A stretch of DNA of 64,000 nt from Paraburkholderia dilworthii (GTDB lineage Bacteria > Pseudomonadota > Gammaproteobacteria > Burkholderiales > Burkholderiaceae), in assembly GCF_000472525.1 (NCBI RefSeq), contig NZ_AWZT01000016.1:39397-103396 (forward strand). Reading direction: 5' to 3'. Shown piece after piece: positions 33,358-42,560 of the stretch. The translations under genes were made by a program, and so were the position numbers. Positions within the stretch are counted from its first letter, which is position 1. Each line of letters opens with the position of its first letter. The notes below the pieces were generated by a model, which saw only the letters and a program-made list of their open reading frames with translations, did not search any database and had not been told where the DNA came from.

Positions 33358-33819
33358 ATGAGCGAATCTTCGCATCGACCGTCATTCGGCGCGGCTGTCT
33401 ATTATAAAGACCCGTTCGCCGCCATCGGGTGGCTCGAAAGGGCTTTCGGCTTCACGCGGCAACTGGTGATTACCGACGACGCCGGGCAACTCGCCCATTC
33501 GGAAATGCGTTTCGGCGACAGCTACGTGATGATCAGCCGTGAATGGTCGGAGGACTCGGTAAGTCCGCTTTCTGTTGGTGGGAAGAATACGCAGTCGGTA
33601 CATGTACAACTACGCGAGGGCATCGACGAACATTGCGCCCGCGCGCGTGCCGCAGGCGCTGTCATTACCCGCGAACCGGCGGATCAGTTTTACGGCGACC
33701 GCGTCTATGCGGCGCGCGATCCGGAAGGGCATATCTGGAGTTTCGGGCAGACCGTACGCACCGTATCGCGCGAAGAAGCGGAACGCGCGACTGGGCTAAA
33801 AATCGAAGGCTGGATATAG
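33358..33819 (+). CDS. VOC superfamily (glyoxalase-like) protein
   Basis: A 153-residue glyoxalase/bleomycin-resistance-type protein. It starts with a beta-alpha-beta-beta-beta module at FGAAVYYKDPFAAIGWLERAFGF, and the second module contains SVHVQLREGIDEHCARARAAGA, GDRVYAARDPEGHIWSF. Metal positions are expected at an early His or Glu and a late Glu/His, but here the first is not obvious. This resembles the PhnB-like subgroup. AAAGGAAA precedes the ATG. The substrate is unknown. Confidence 0.85.
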   Translation: MSESSHRPSFGAAVYYKDPFAAIGWLERAFGFTRQLVITDDAGQLAHSEMRFGDSYVMISREWSEDSVSPLSVGGKNTQSVHVQLREGIDEHCARARAAGAVITREPADQFYGDRVYAARDPEGHIWSFGQTVRTVSREEAERATGLKIEGWI

Positions 33820-33854
33820 CGGTGAACGACGGTTACCGGGTCGCAAGCGGTCGC

Positions 33855-34502
33855 TCAATGAGCCCGCGAGCGACGGTTGATCAGTCGCCACAGCGTGCTT
33901 ACGAGCAGCGATCCGACACCGAGCGAAACGCCCAGCAGAACAATCGAACTCATGTGATCGCGCACAAGCGGCACGTTGCCGAACAGGTAGCCGGCCGTGA
34001 CGAGCGAAACAATCCACAGTGCCGCGCCCGCCGTCACGAACGACAGAAAGCGGGTGAACGTCATGCGCGAAACGCCGGCGACGAACGGTGCAAAAGTACG
34101 CACCACTGCAATGAACGGCGACAACAGGAAAGTCAATCCGCCGCGAGCTTCGTAGAAGCTGTGTGCACGGCGCAGCGCATTCTTGTCGAGCCAGCGGTAG
34201 TCGGCGGTATAAACCTTTTCGCCGATCGCGCGCCCAATGGCATAGTCGACGACGCTTCCCGCCACCGTCGCCGCGAATAACACCGGAATTACGAGCCAGA
34301 CATTCAGCGCGCCGGCGGCTGCGAGGCCACCGCAAATGAAAATGAGCGGATCGCCCGGCAAAAAGAATAGCGGTAGAAAACCGATCTCAACGAATACGAC
34401 GATAAACAGCATCGCGTACACGGCCGTGCCGTATTGCACGATCAGACCGCTTAGGTGCTGGTCGAAGTGCAGGGCGATCTGCAGCATGTGCATCAGTTGC
34501 AT
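33855..34502 (-). CDS. DedA family membrane protein
   Basis: A 215-residue inner-membrane protein of the DedA/Tvp38 (SNARE-associated) family. Hallmarks are the re-entrant FLPLFFLPGDPLIFICGGLAAAG, the GRAIGEK loop and the SPFIAVVRTFAPFVAGVSRM motif that follows the arginine, which is the conserved functional segment. About five membrane helices. The family helps envelope lipid flipping and membrane homeostasis (for example YqjA, YghB, UptA). Which lipid it handles cannot be told. Confidence 0.9.
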   Translation of the reverse strand: MQLMHMLQIALHFDQHLSGLIVQYGTAVYAMLFIVVFVEIGFLPLFFLPGDPLIFICGGLAAAGALNVWLVIPVLFAATVAGSVVDYAIGRAIGEKVYTADYRWLDKNALRRAHSFYEARGGLTFLLSPFIAVVRTFAPFVAGVSRMTFTRFLSFVTAGAALWIVSLVTAGYLFGNVPLVRDHMSSIVLLGVSLGVGSLLVSTLWRLINRRSRAH

Positions 34503-34633
34503 GCCGGTTCCAAGGTTGTCGGATGTTCAGCAGTTTAGTCCTCTGACAGCGCGGATACTTGTGTATTTCGCGGCTGCGATGTCAATATCGCGTGTCGTCT
34601 CCGTGAACAAGTCCAACGCTAACGTCCGATCTC

Positions 34634-35161
34634 ATGCAACCGCCAGCCGATATTGCTTTCCGTCCTGCCGCGCCGCATGACGCAGAAACCATTCGCACGA
34701 TCGAATTCGAAGCGAGCCTGCGCTTCATCAGCGTCGGCATGCCGGGTATCGCGGACGCGCCGCCCATGAGTCTGCCTCTCGTCGAGCGCAAGATTGCGGC
34801 ACAGGAAGTGATCGTCGCTGTGGATGCCAATGGAATGTGCGTGGGATTCGTGATGTTCGAGCCGCAAGCCGCGCGTATCTACATTCAGGAACTGGACGTG
34901 CTTACGTCGCATGCGGGGCGAGGCATCGGCGCGGCGCTGATCGAGCAGGTCGCGCGACTCGCCCGCTCACGAGAGATCATGCAACTGATCTTGTCGACGT
35001 ACCGCGAAGTACCGTGGAATGCACCGTATTATCGGCGTCTGGGTTTCCGCGATATCGAAGAAGCCGAACTCGATGCGGCTCTGACCGCAAGGCGCGAGGC
35101 GCATATCGCACGAGGCCTCGACGAATCGAAGCGCGTGTTCATGCGGCGCGATCTCGCCTGA
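34634..35161 (+). CDS. GNAT family N-acetyltransferase
   Basis: A 175-residue GNAT. Motif A is EPQAARIYIQELDVLTSHAGRGIGAALIEQVARLA (about residues 76-110), and the later PYYRRLGFRDIEE (residues 133-145) is motif B. The sequence resembles general small-molecule acetyltransferases and has no detectable specificity mark. It has no membrane or export signal. It is followed by a strong hairpin near 35209 before the convergent nemA gene. Confidence 0.85.
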   Translation: MQPPADIAFRPAAPHDAETIRTIEFEASLRFISVGMPGIADAPPMSLPLVERKIAAQEVIVAVDANGMCVGFVMFEPQAARIYIQELDVLTSHAGRGIGAALIEQVARLARSREIMQLILSTYREVPWNAPYYRRLGFRDIEEAELDAALTARREAHIARGLDESKRVFMRRDLA

Positions 35162-35208
35162 CGCGGTTTTCCTGTGCGGCGCGCCGCGCTACCTGGCGCA
35201 AAACAAAC

Positions 35209-35258
35209 GCGGCGGGCGCCGTCGGAGATTTTTTCCTCCGATTGCGCCCGCCGCTTTT
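35209..35258. terminator. Long GC hairpin between convergent genes
   Basis: An 11-base outer stem (GCGGCGGGCGC at 35209-35219 with GCGCCCGCCGC at 35244-35254) encloses an inner TCGGAG / CTCCGA stem with an ATTTTTTC loop. It is followed by TTTT. It lies between convergent genes and probably ends the GNAT transcript, and perhaps the nemA transcript from the other side. Confidence 0.7.
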
Positions 35259-35342
35259 CGCTGCGCTTCACAGCCGCTTCACAGCCGCTTCGAGCCGCTT
35301 AAAGCCGCCTCGCGGTAGCCTCTCGCCGCTGCGTGCTTCCGC

Positions 35343-36404
35343 TTACTCCACCGTTTCGAGCGCCGGATAATCGATGTAACCCGTCTCGCCGCGCGCATAG
35401 TACGTGGCGGGATTCGGCTTGTTCAACGGCGCGTTGGTTTCAAAACGGCGCACGAGGTCCGGATTCGCGATGAACAACTGGCCCCATGCCACCGCGTCAG
35501 CTTCGCCCGCATCGAGTACTTGCTGTGCGGTTTCCTTCGTGAACTTTTCATTCGCGATGTACGGGCCGCCGAATTCCTTCTTCAACTGAGGGCCGAGACG
35601 GTCCTCGCCCAACGCTTCGCGCGCTGCGATGAAGGCGATCTTGCGCTTGCCGAGTTCGCGGGCCACGTAGCCGAACGTCGCGGCCGGATTCGAGTCGCCC
35701 ATGTCGTGCGAGTCGCGGCGCGGCGCGAGGTGCACGCCCACGCGATGTGCGCCCCACACGTCGATGCACGCGTCGGCGACTTCGAGCAGCAGACGCGCGC
35801 GATTTTCGATCGGGCCGCCGTATGCGTCGGTACGTTGGTTGGTGCTGTCCTGCAGGAATTGGTCGAGCAGATAGCCGTTGGCGCCGTGCACTTCAACGCC
35901 GTCGAAACCGGCTGCTTTCGCGTTTTCAGCACCTTGGCGAAACGCCTGAACGATGCCTGCGATTTCATCGAGTTCGAGCGCACGGGGCGTGACATACGGG
36001 CGCTCCGGACGCACGAGGCTCACATGGCCTTTCGCTGCGATTGCGCTTGGCGCAACCGGCAATTCGCCATTCAGAAAGAGCGGATCGGAAATGCGGCCGA
36101 CGTGCCACAGTTGCAAGAAGATCTTGCCGCCCGCAGCGTGCACTGCGTTCGTGACGAGCTTCCAGCCTTGCACCTGTTCCTGCGACCAGATGCCCGGCGT
36201 ATCGGCATAACCCACGCCCTGCGGCGTGACGGAGGTGGCTTCGCTGATGATGAGGCCCGCGGTTGCACGTTCAGCGTAGTACTTCGCCATCAGCGCGTTG
36301 GGCACGCGGATTTCCTCGGCGCGCTGACGCGTGAGCGGCGCCATGATGATGCGGTTCGACAAGGTCAGGTCGCCAATTTGCAGCGGATCGAAAAGAGTCG
36401 GCAT
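35343..36404 (-). CDS. nemA: Alkene reductase of the old yellow enzyme family (NemA-like)
   Basis: A 353-residue FMN-dependent reductase of activated alkenes, nitro-esters and quinones. Recognisable elements: FDPLQIGDLTLSNRIIMAPLTR at the N-terminus, FLQLWHVGRISD, FRQGAENAKAAGFDGVEVHGANGYLLDQFLQ with the His-Asn pair for substrate carbonyl, and the RTDAYGGPIENRARLLLEV motif. NAD(P)H supplies electrons. Start MPTLFDPLQIG has AAAGGTGA upstream. It lies downstream of an ArsR-family repressor gene on the same strand (93-base gap), which probably controls it. Confidence 0.9.
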   Translation of the reverse strand: MPTLFDPLQIGDLTLSNRIIMAPLTRQRAEEIRVPNALMAKYYAERATAGLIISEATSVTPQGVGYADTPGIWSQEQVQGWKLVTNAVHAAGGKIFLQLWHVGRISDPLFLNGELPVAPSAIAAKGHVSLVRPERPYVTPRALELDEIAGIVQAFRQGAENAKAAGFDGVEVHGANGYLLDQFLQDSTNQRTDAYGGPIENRARLLLEVADACIDVWGAHRVGVHLAPRRDSHDMGDSNPAATFGYVARELGKRKIAFIAAREALGEDRLGPQLKKEFGGPYIANEKFTKETAQQVLDAGEADAVAWGQLFIANPDLVRRFETNAPLNKPNPATYYARGETGYIDYPALETVE

Positions 36405-36497
36405 AAATGTTCACCTTTGGCTGAGGCGCGGACGCCTTGGGCCGAAAAATAGTTGCGTGGCAACAAAAAAGCGAAGGAAGCGGCGATGCGAAACCGG

Positions 36498-36815
36498 TCA
36501 GAGCTTCGAGTTCATATGCTCGAGGAACGCCTGAATAACGGACTCGTTGCGTTTGAAGAACACCCATTGCCCCACACGTTTCGACGTGACGAGCCCCGCG
36601 CGCTGCAACGCCGCGAGGTGGGCCGACACGGTGGACTGCGAGAGCCCGCAGCGCGCGTCGATCTTGCCCGCGCATACGCCGTGGTCGAGCGGGAGTTCCT
36701 GGTCGGCGAAATGCGCATGTGGCTCGCGCAGCCAGCCAAGAATCTCGCGACGCACCGGATTGGCGAGCGCTTTGTGTATCGCGTCGATATCCGGCGCAAT
36801 GGGGGTTCGTTTCAT
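36498..36815 (-). CDS. ArsR family transcriptional regulator
   Basis: A 105-residue winged-helix repressor (MKRTPIAPDIDAIHKALANP). The recognition helix lies at CGLSQSTVSAHLAALQRAGLVTS, typical of ArsR/SmtB, and the wing follows at QWVFFKRNE. A VCAGKI site and Cys residues at about 48 and 56 (VCAGKIDARC) may sense electrophiles as in thiol-responding regulators of alkene reductases, but no metal site of the alpha3 or alpha5 class is complete. It lies 93 bases upstream of nemA on the same strand. Confidence 0.85.
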   Translation of the reverse strand: MKRTPIAPDIDAIHKALANPVRREILGWLREPHAHFADQELPLDHGVCAGKIDARCGLSQSTVSAHLAALQRAGLVTSKRVGQWVFFKRNESVIQAFLEHMNSKL

Positions 36816-37244
36816 TCGTCAACTACCGTCGAACTGTTTCAGTGCGCAGGCGTGGACGAGTTGCCGTCCACAGGTCTGCATCGCTACGGAACGAAGTATA
36901 TATCGGATTTCTGCGATATGCATGGAGCCACTAATGGCGATAGGGAGAACGATTACCGGCGCAAGGCAAGTCGGCATTCAAACGGCATTCAAACGATGCG
37001 AGGCCGCTTGCTTCGTTCCGTGAGCGGCCATCGCAGTAGCGGATGCGTGGCGCCCGCCGGCATCGCCCAGGAGGCCGGTACAGCGACGAGAGTACGGCGG
37101 CGAGCGGCCCGAGAACTCGCGGGTCGTCAGCTGGACGATCTCGCACAGACGTGTCTCGACTGGATCATCGAAGATTTGACGCGGATCTGCGGGCGAAGTT
37201 GATCGCTCTTATGCGTACCGCGCTTCGCAGTTAACTGCCTCTGC
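36816..37244. other. Intergenic region upstream of arsR, no confident gene
   Basis: This 429-base stretch contains the arsR/nemA promoter and the inverted repeat at 36900-36919. Small open frames exist (for example plus strand 36996-37202, 68 codons), but none has a clear ribosome binding site or family similarity. The remainder may be a decayed gene, though no homolog could be named by eye. Confidence 0.5.
36900..36919. promoter_or_regulatory. Candidate ArsR operator (inverted repeat)
   Basis: ATATCG at 36900-36905 and CGATAT at 36914-36919 are inverted copies 8 bases apart. It is about 85 bases upstream of the arsR start codon, and ArsR-type proteins bind such AT-rich inverted repeats. The arms are short, so chance is possible. 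Confidence 0.35.
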
Positions 37245-38147
37245 TTACGCGGGCTTCAGCAGCGTCCGCCATTCTGGCAGGCCGCCTTTCTTGTCGAGCG
37301 CATCGACGAGCGGCGCGGCGCGCGCGGCGAGTTGCTCGTGCATGTCGGCGACAGCAGTTGCGAGCGCGCTCGACATGCCGAGACCGTCGAGCATCAACGC
37401 GGCTTCACGCATCTCCTCCGAGCGCCGCTGACCGTGCTCGACCACTCGCCCGATCAGATACGCTTCGTAGCCCTGATCCCAGCCCACGCCGGGAAACGTG
37501 GCCGCAAGCGAACTCAGCACGCGGCCGTCGACGTCGAACTGATGCGCGGCGAGCATCGACTGAACGCAGAGCGCTTCCATGCCCTTGATCATGATGCTGC
37601 GGCACAGTTTGATCGCCGATGCGAGCCCGACTTCCTGCGCCACTGCTTCGCAACGCATGCCGAGTCCGTTGAGAAGGTCCGCCGTTTGCGCGGCGACGCG
37701 CCCGCCGAGCAGCATCGGCACGCGAACGCCTTGCGGCGGCACCGGCGCCATGACCGCGGCTTCGACGTAATCGGCGCCGCTTTGCTGAACCGTCACGCTA
37801 TTGCGCTGCTTGACCGCAGGCGACACCGAATTGAGATCGATGAAAAGCTGACCCGCCGTGAGATGCGCGGCGGCGGCAGTCGCGACGGCTTCGGCCTGGC
37901 TCGCAGTGACGGCGGAGAACACAAGCTGTGCATCGCGCAATGCGGACGCAAGGTCGTCTGCGACTTGTGCGCCGCTTTTCTCCGCACGCTCGATGATCGC
38001 GCTGCGCGTGGCCGCATCTTGCAGCTTGATGTCGAAGGCGCGAACCGTGCGCCCCGCATCCGTCAATGCGCGCGCAAAGATGGGGCCGACTTCGCCGAAG
38101 CCGATGATCGCGATATGGCCGGCGGATTTCTGGAATGACTGAGGCAT
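37245..38147 (-). CDS. NAD(P)-dependent oxidoreductase with DUF1932
   Basis: A 300-residue dehydrogenase of the 6-phosphogluconate/beta-hydroxyacid type. The N-terminal Rossmann fold starts IAIIGFGEVGPIFARALTDAG (GxGxxG), then LFIDLNSVSP, and the all-helical C-terminal DUF1932 part includes LGLASAIKLCRSIMIKGMEAL with the catalytic Lys. It starts at 38147 with GGAG upstream. It lies after the ligJ-ligK genes on the same strand, separated by a decayed transporter fragment, and may have been part of that aromatic catabolic cluster; its substrate is unknown. Confidence 0.85.
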   Translation of the reverse strand: MPQSFQKSAGHIAIIGFGEVGPIFARALTDAGRTVRAFDIKLQDAATRSAIIERAEKSGAQVADDLASALRDAQLVFSAVTASQAEAVATAAAAHLTAGQLFIDLNSVSPAVKQRNSVTVQQSGADYVEAAVMAPVPPQGVRVPMLLGGRVAAQTADLLNGLGMRCEAVAQEVGLASAIKLCRSIMIKGMEALCVQSMLAAHQFDVDGRVLSSLAATFPGVGWDQGYEAYLIGRVVEHGQRRSEEMREAALMLDGLGMSSALATAVADMHEQLAARAAPLVDALDKKGGLPEWRTLLKPA

Positions 38148-38185
38148 GCGGGAACTCCGTAAATGGCGTTGAAAAACGAGCGCAG

Positions 38186-38530
38186 TCAAAGCTGTGTTTC
38201 GTTCGCCGGCAGTGCGGCAGGATCGCTCGGCGGTGCGTCGCGGCCGTCAGAGAAGGCGTTGAATTTCTGCTTGTCGAACATGTTTCCCACTTCGACAGAA
38301 CGAGTGCCGCAACAGTCCGACGCCCGCGAGCGGCAACGCGCCGGAGCTCTGCAACGTCGCTGCAAGTTTGACGAGCGCGCCGCCCGCGGCACCGGTTTCG
38401 CCTTTCGGTGTGCGCAGCATCACAGCGAGAAGACTGAGTTGGTGTGTGAGCGAGGGCGGCATGTCGGTGGCCTGCGAGATGAAGCCGATCCCGCATGCCA
38501 TGTACAGACACGTACCGTCGATGCGGGGCG
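38186..38530 (-). pseudogene. C-terminal fragment of a dicarboxylate/amino acid:cation symporter (DctA/GltP type)
   Basis: Pieces in three frames match the C-terminal quarter of the SLC1-like symporter family: DGTCLYMA then FISQATDMPPSLTHQLSLLAVML, PKGETGAAGG and LVKLAATLQSSGALPLAG in one frame; TVAALVLSKWE in a second; and MFDKQKFNAFSDGRDAPPSD ending ETQL in a third. The join between PLAGVG and TVAALVLSKWE has lost about 66 bases including the conserved D-R-F-M region, and another frameshift follows KWE. The N-terminal three quarters (about 320 residues) are absent. A decayed gene in the middle of the aromatic cluster. Confidence 0.82.
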
Positions 38531-38631
38531 GGGGCGCGCCCCACGCCAAACGTTGACACCGCTGCCTGATCTGTTTATCGATCGCTGCTGTGAGGCGTGT
38601 CGCGTTGGGCTTTCAGAGCACAACGTCACAG

Positions 38632-39315
38632 TCAGTCGATGTAGCGAAGACCCAACTGCTTCAACGGCTCGCGCATCTGATACATGTCGAGGCCGAGCAC
38701 GCCGGAGGCGAGCTTTTCGCGCTTCTGCCCTTCGTTTGCCTCGCGTGCGCTGGCTTTGTCGAGCGTCTCGTGCGCTTTCGCGGATGGCACGACGACTACG
38801 CCATCCAGATCGGCAACTACCACGTCGCCCGGTGTGACGAGCGCACCCGCGCAGACCACGGGAATGTTCACCGAGCCGAGCGTGGCCTTGATGGTCCCCT
38901 TCGCCGAGATCGCCTTGCTCCAGACCGGAAAGCCCATTTCGGTCAGCACGCTGACGTCGCGCACGCCCGCATCGATGACGAGCGCCCGCGCGCCGCGCGC
39001 CTGGAAGCTCGTTGCAAGCAGATCGCCGAAATAGCCGTCGGTACAGTCGGCGGTGACGGCTGCCACTACGATGTCGCCGGGCTGAATCTGCTCGGCGGCG
39101 ACGTGCAGCATCCAGTTGTCGCCGGGATGCAGTAGCACCGTGACGGCTGTGCCACTTACCGGCGCGCCCGCATAGATCGGGCGCATGTAGGGCTTCATCA
39201 GGCCGACGCGTCCCATTGCTTCGTGCACGGTCGCGCTGCCGAGCGCGCCGAGGCTATCCGCGACGCGGCTATCCGCGCGCGCGATGTTGCGATAAACCAC
39301 GCCGAGTTCGTACAT
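38632..39315 (-). CDS. ligK: 4-carboxy-4-hydroxy-2-oxoadipate aldolase
   Basis: A 227-residue class II aldolase of the RraA fold that cleaves 4-carboxy-4-hydroxy-2-oxoadipate to pyruvate and oxaloacetate, the last step of the protocatechuate/gallate 4,5-cleavage route. The metal and catalytic motif D-X20-R-D known for HMG/CHA aldolases is intact here (Asp98, Arg119, Asp120). The ATG at 39315 ([10 protein letters not shown]) has AAGGA 8 bases upstream and begins two bases after the ligJ stop; a TTG two codons earlier is in frame. It is coupled to ligJ. Also written galC or proA. Confidence 0.87.
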   Translation of the reverse strand: MYELGVVYRNIARADSRVADSLGALGSATVHEAMGRVGLMKPYMRPIYAGAPVSGTAVTVLLHPGDNWMLHVAAEQIQPGDIVVAAVTADCTDGYFGDLLATSFQARGARALVIDAGVRDVSVLTEMGFPVWSKAISAKGTIKATLGSVNIPVVCAGALVTPGDVVVADLDGVVVVPSAKAHETLDKASAREANEGQKREKLASGVLGLDMYQMREPLKQLGLRYID

Positions 39316-39317
39316 GT

Positions 39318-40343
39318 TCAACGTCCTTGTGCTTTCAGCGCGGCATCAAGGCGCGGATATACGCGCCGCGCATTGCCTTCGTAGATCTGATAGCGCTGTT
39401 CCGGATTCATAGCAGCGGCCTCGACATAACGCTTCGTATCGTCGAAGTAGTGGCCCGTTTGCGGATCGATGCCGCGCACAGCGCCGATCATCTCGCTCGC
39501 GAACAGAATGTTGTCGACTGGAATTACGTTCGTGAGCAGGTCGATGCCCGGCTGGTGATAGACGCAGGTGTCGAAGAAAATGTTCTTGAGCAGATGCTCT
39601 TCGAGCAGCGGCTTCTTCATTTCCTGCGCGAGACCGCGAAAGCGTCCCCAGTGATACGGCACCGCGCCGCCGCCGTGAGGAATCACGAAACGCAATGTCG
39701 GGAACTCGCGGAACAGATCCGACGTAAGGCACTGCATGAACGCAGTGGTGTCCGCGTTCAGGTAGTGCGCGCCCGTAGTGTGAAAGCATGCGTTGCAGCT
39801 CGTGCTCACGTGAATCATTGCGGGGATGTCGTACTCGACCATCTTCTCGTAGATCGGATACCAGTAGCGGTCGGAAAGCGGCGGGCTCGTCCAGTGGCCG
39901 CCCGACGGATCGGGATTCAGGTTGATCGCGACATTGCCGTACTGCTTGACGCACTTCACGAGTTCGGGGATGCAGGTGGCCACGTCGACGCCTGGGCTTT
40001 GCGGCAGCATCGCGGCCGGAATGAAGTTCTCGGGGAACAGCTGGCTCACGCGGTAGCACAGCTCGTTGCAGATAGCGGCCCACGTGCTCGACACGTTGAA
40101 GTCGCCGATATGATGCGCCATGAAACTCGCACGCGGACTGAACACGGTGAGGTCGAGCCCGCGCTCGCGCATCAGGCGTAGCTGGTTGGTTTCAATCGAC
40201 TCGCGCAACTCGTCGTCGCTGATTTGCAACTCCGACGGCTTGGGCGCGTCGGTGGGATTGCCGAGCGCGGCGATCTGGCGATTGCGCCAGGTTTCCAGCG
40301 CTTTGGGCGCGGTCGTGTAATGACCGTGAATGTCGATGATCAT
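39318..40343 (-). CDS. ligJ: 4-oxalomesaconate hydratase (amidohydrolase family)
   Basis: A 341-residue metal-dependent amidohydrolase-fold enzyme, the usual LigJ length. It adds water to 4-oxalomesaconate to give 4-carboxy-4-hydroxy-2-oxoadipate. Zinc/metal ligands are expected at the start (MIIDIHGHY) and in H-V-S-T-S-C-N near residue 174, [15 protein letters not shown] near residue 222 and SEMIG near residue 282. The ATG at 40343 follows GGAG. It is directly upstream of ligK, and the transporter gene is 37 bases further upstream, so the operon order is transporter, ligJ, ligK. GalB would be a functional but unrelated-fold counterpart. Confidence 0.87.
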   Translation of the reverse strand: MIIDIHGHYTTAPKALETWRNRQIAALGNPTDAPKPSELQISDDELRESIETNQLRLMRERGLDLTVFSPRASFMAHHIGDFNVSSTWAAICNELCYRVSQLFPENFIPAAMLPQSPGVDVATCIPELVKCVKQYGNVAINLNPDPSGGHWTSPPLSDRYWYPIYEKMVEYDIPAMIHVSTSCNACFHTTGAHYLNADTTAFMQCLTSDLFREFPTLRFVIPHGGGAVPYHWGRFRGLAQEMKKPLLEEHLLKNIFFDTCVYHQPGIDLLTNVIPVDNILFASEMIGAVRGIDPQTGHYFDDTKRYVEAAAMNPEQRYQIYEGNARRVYPRLDAALKAQGR

Positions 40344-40380
40344 CGATGTACTCCGATTGAAATGCCACGTGGCGAAATTT

Positions 40381-41691
40381 TCAGCGTGGCAGTGCGCTGT
40401 CGCTACGCGCTGCCGGAATGTTGTCTTCACGCCGCGTGGTGTGGGCGGTGCTTTCGCCGCTGACGTGCGAAAGGTCGCGTCCGCGCGTTTCCGGCAACAT
40501 CAGCGCGGCTGTCACGACCAGCACATACGACGCGCACGCGCACAGGCCCATCGCGACGCCGAGGTCGAGCTTCGCGCTGAGCACACCGACCATCGCCGGC
40601 ATGATTGCGCCGATGGCGCGCCCCGCATTGCCGCACAGACCTTGCGCCGAAGCGCGGATGCGCGTCGGAAAGAGTTCGGCGATGTACGCGCCGGTGCCTG
40701 CCGCCGTGCCCGATTGCAGCGTGCCGAGCACGAAGCCGAGGACGAGCGTGACGGGCAGCGTGATTGGCGCAAGCGTGTACGTTGCCACAGCGACGGCTTG
40801 TAGCAGCGCGATCACGATAAACGTGCGGCGCCGGCCGAAGCGGTCCGCCATCCAGCCGTTCAGGAACGCCCCTGCGAACGAGCCGAGAATGTTGATCGCG
40901 AGGTAGCCGCCGATGTTCGTGATCGACAGATGGAGCACGAGCTTCAGATAGGCGGGCAGCCAGGTGATCATCACGTAGTTGCCGCCGTAGATGCCGAACG
41001 TGAGCAGGATCGCCTTGAAAGTCGTCGCGCGGATCGGGCGGTCGAACACCGCCCAGATGCTTGGACGATCGGCCGCATGTTCGCGGCGAATCTGCGCGAA
41101 TACCGGCGCTTCCTGAATGTGACGCCGGATCCACAGCACGAGCAGCGTCGGCAAAATGCCGATCGCGAACAGCACGCGCCACGCCCACTCGGGTTGCAGC
41201 GTGCTGAAGATCAGCGTGGACAGCAGAACCGCCACGCCATAGCCCACGGCCCACCCCGCTTGCAGCGAGCCCACCGCGCGGCCGCGCACTTGCGGGCGAA
41301 TGGTCTCGCTGATCAGCACCGCGCCCACCGCCCATTCGCCGCCGAAGCCGAGGCCTTGCAGGCCGCGCGTGATCATCAGTTGCCCGAACGAATTCGTGAA
41401 CGCGGAGAGTAGCGTGAAAGCCGAGAACCACAGGATCGTGATCTGCAATACGCGTACGCGTCCATAGCGGTCGGCGAGTATGCCTGCGATCCAGCCGCCG
41501 AGCGACGCCATGATCAGCACCGTGGTGCCGAGCACGCCGGCCTGGCCGCGTGTCATGCCCCACAGCGCGATCAGGGTCGGAATGGCGAGCGCGTACATCT
41601 GCGTGTCCATTGCATCGAGTCCCCAGCCGCTGAAGCACGCCCAGTAGGTGCGCTTCTCGGACTTCGTCAACTCGGTGTACCACTTGAGCAT
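40381..41691 (-). CDS. MFS transporter, aromatic acid/sialate-type (AAHS)
   Basis: A 436-residue 12-helix proton symporter of the aromatic acid:H+ symporter family. Loop 2-3 has the MFS motif G-x-L-A-D-R-Y-G-R at residues 70-78, repeated in half form at WMADRFGRRRT near residue 280, and helix 4 reads RGLQGLGFGGEWAVGAVLISE with the GGEW of this family. Neighbours (ligJ, ligK) suggest it imports gallate, protocatechuate or a dicarboxylate made from them. It starts at 41691 with GGAGGAGA upstream. The specificity is inferred only. Confidence 0.88.
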   Translation of the reverse strand: MLKWYTELTKSEKRTYWACFSGWGLDAMDTQMYALAIPTLIALWGMTRGQAGVLGTTVLIMASLGGWIAGILADRYGRVRVLQITILWFSAFTLLSAFTNSFGQLMITRGLQGLGFGGEWAVGAVLISETIRPQVRGRAVGSLQAGWAVGYGVAVLLSTLIFSTLQPEWAWRVLFAIGILPTLLVLWIRRHIQEAPVFAQIRREHAADRPSIWAVFDRPIRATTFKAILLTFGIYGGNYVMITWLPAYLKLVLHLSITNIGGYLAINILGSFAGAFLNGWMADRFGRRRTFIVIALLQAVAVATYTLAPITLPVTLVLGFVLGTLQSGTAAGTGAYIAELFPTRIRASAQGLCGNAGRAIGAIMPAMVGVLSAKLDLGVAMGLCACASYVLVVTAALMLPETRGRDLSHVSGESTAHTTRREDNIPAARSDSALPR

Positions 41692-41772
41692 TCTCGTTCT
41701 CCTCCGTTTGTCCCGATGCGTCGGGCCGCTGTTTTTCGATGGTTGGCGCAGGCGTTCGGCTCGTGCCGGTAT

Positions 41773-42546
41773 TCAGGCGAGGGGCGCCGCTTGCGTAACC
41801 GCCGCGGCCTTCAATAAAGGCCCGGCGTCGCCGCCCAGCGCCTTCGTTACGCGCGCCGCGAATTCGAGCAGACGCGGACGGTAGCGCTCCATTTCCTCCA
41901 GGCCCATGCGCGCGGACGGCCCGACGATGCCGAGCGCGCCCACCAGTTCCTGACCGACGCGGAACACGGGAGCCGAAATGCCCGATGTTTCGCGGTCGCG
42001 TTCGCCCATCGACAGATAGACGTAGCGCGAACGGACACTGTCGTACGGCTCGCCGGGTTCGCCCGCAAACGCGAGCAGCACGCGTCCGCCCGCGCCGCGT
42101 TCGAGCGGCTGCGTGTCGCCTTGCTGCACTTCCGCGCGGATCGAGTGCCGCGATGCGATCCGGTACAGGCACACGCGGTGATCGCGCTCGCGCACATGAA
42201 ACGACACCGCCTCGCCGGTCTCGGCGCTCAGTTCCTTCATCGCGGGCAGCAGGATGTCGCGCAGATCGAAGCCGGCTTCATAGACGGCGCTCAGATGCAT
42301 CGCGCCCGAGCCGATCCAGAAACGTCCGTCGTCGCGGCGAATCAGAAGCTGGTGATGACACAGCGCCTGCGCGAGCCGCGACAGGGTGCTTTTGTAAAGC
42401 CCGGTTCGCTCGGAAAGCTCCGTGAGCGTGAGCGGTTCGTCGTCGCGGCGAAAGGCGAACAGGATCGACGCGGCGCGATCCAGCACGTCGATGCCGCTGG
42501 GTGTCACACCTTGCGGCGTGCGCACCATCTCGCTACTGCGGACCAT
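41773..42546 (-). CDS. IclR family transcriptional regulator
   Basis: A 257-residue regulator. The N-terminal winged helix is at VLDRAASILFAFRRDDEPLTLTELSERTGLYKSTLSRLAQAL, and the C-terminal effector domain follows with GFDLRDILLPAMKELSAETGE. The ATG at 42546 has GGAG five bases upstream; an ATG at 42558 is in frame but has no ribosome binding site. It is the first gene of the leftward cluster with the aromatic transporter, ligJ and ligK, and is divergent from the dehydratase operon. The perfect inverted repeat at 42561-42579 is its likely operator. Confidence 0.9.
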   Translation of the reverse strand: MVRSSEMVRTPQGVTPSGIDVLDRAASILFAFRRDDEPLTLTELSERTGLYKSTLSRLAQALCHHQLLIRRDDGRFWIGSGAMHLSAVYEAGFDLRDILLPAMKELSAETGEAVSFHVRERDHRVCLYRIASRHSIRAEVQQGDTQPLERGAGGRVLLAFAGEPGEPYDSVRSRYVYLSMGERDRETSGISAPVFRVGQELVGALGIVGPSARMGLEEMERYRPRLLEFAARVTKALGGDAGPLLKAAAVTQAAPLA

Positions 42547-42560
42547 GTGGGTCTCCATGG

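Noticed and set aside
36996..37202. A 68-codon frame in the arsR upstream gap
   Set aside because: No ribosome binding site, no recognisable motif, and the start region is Arg-rich; it may be chance or a remnant, so it was left as intergenic.
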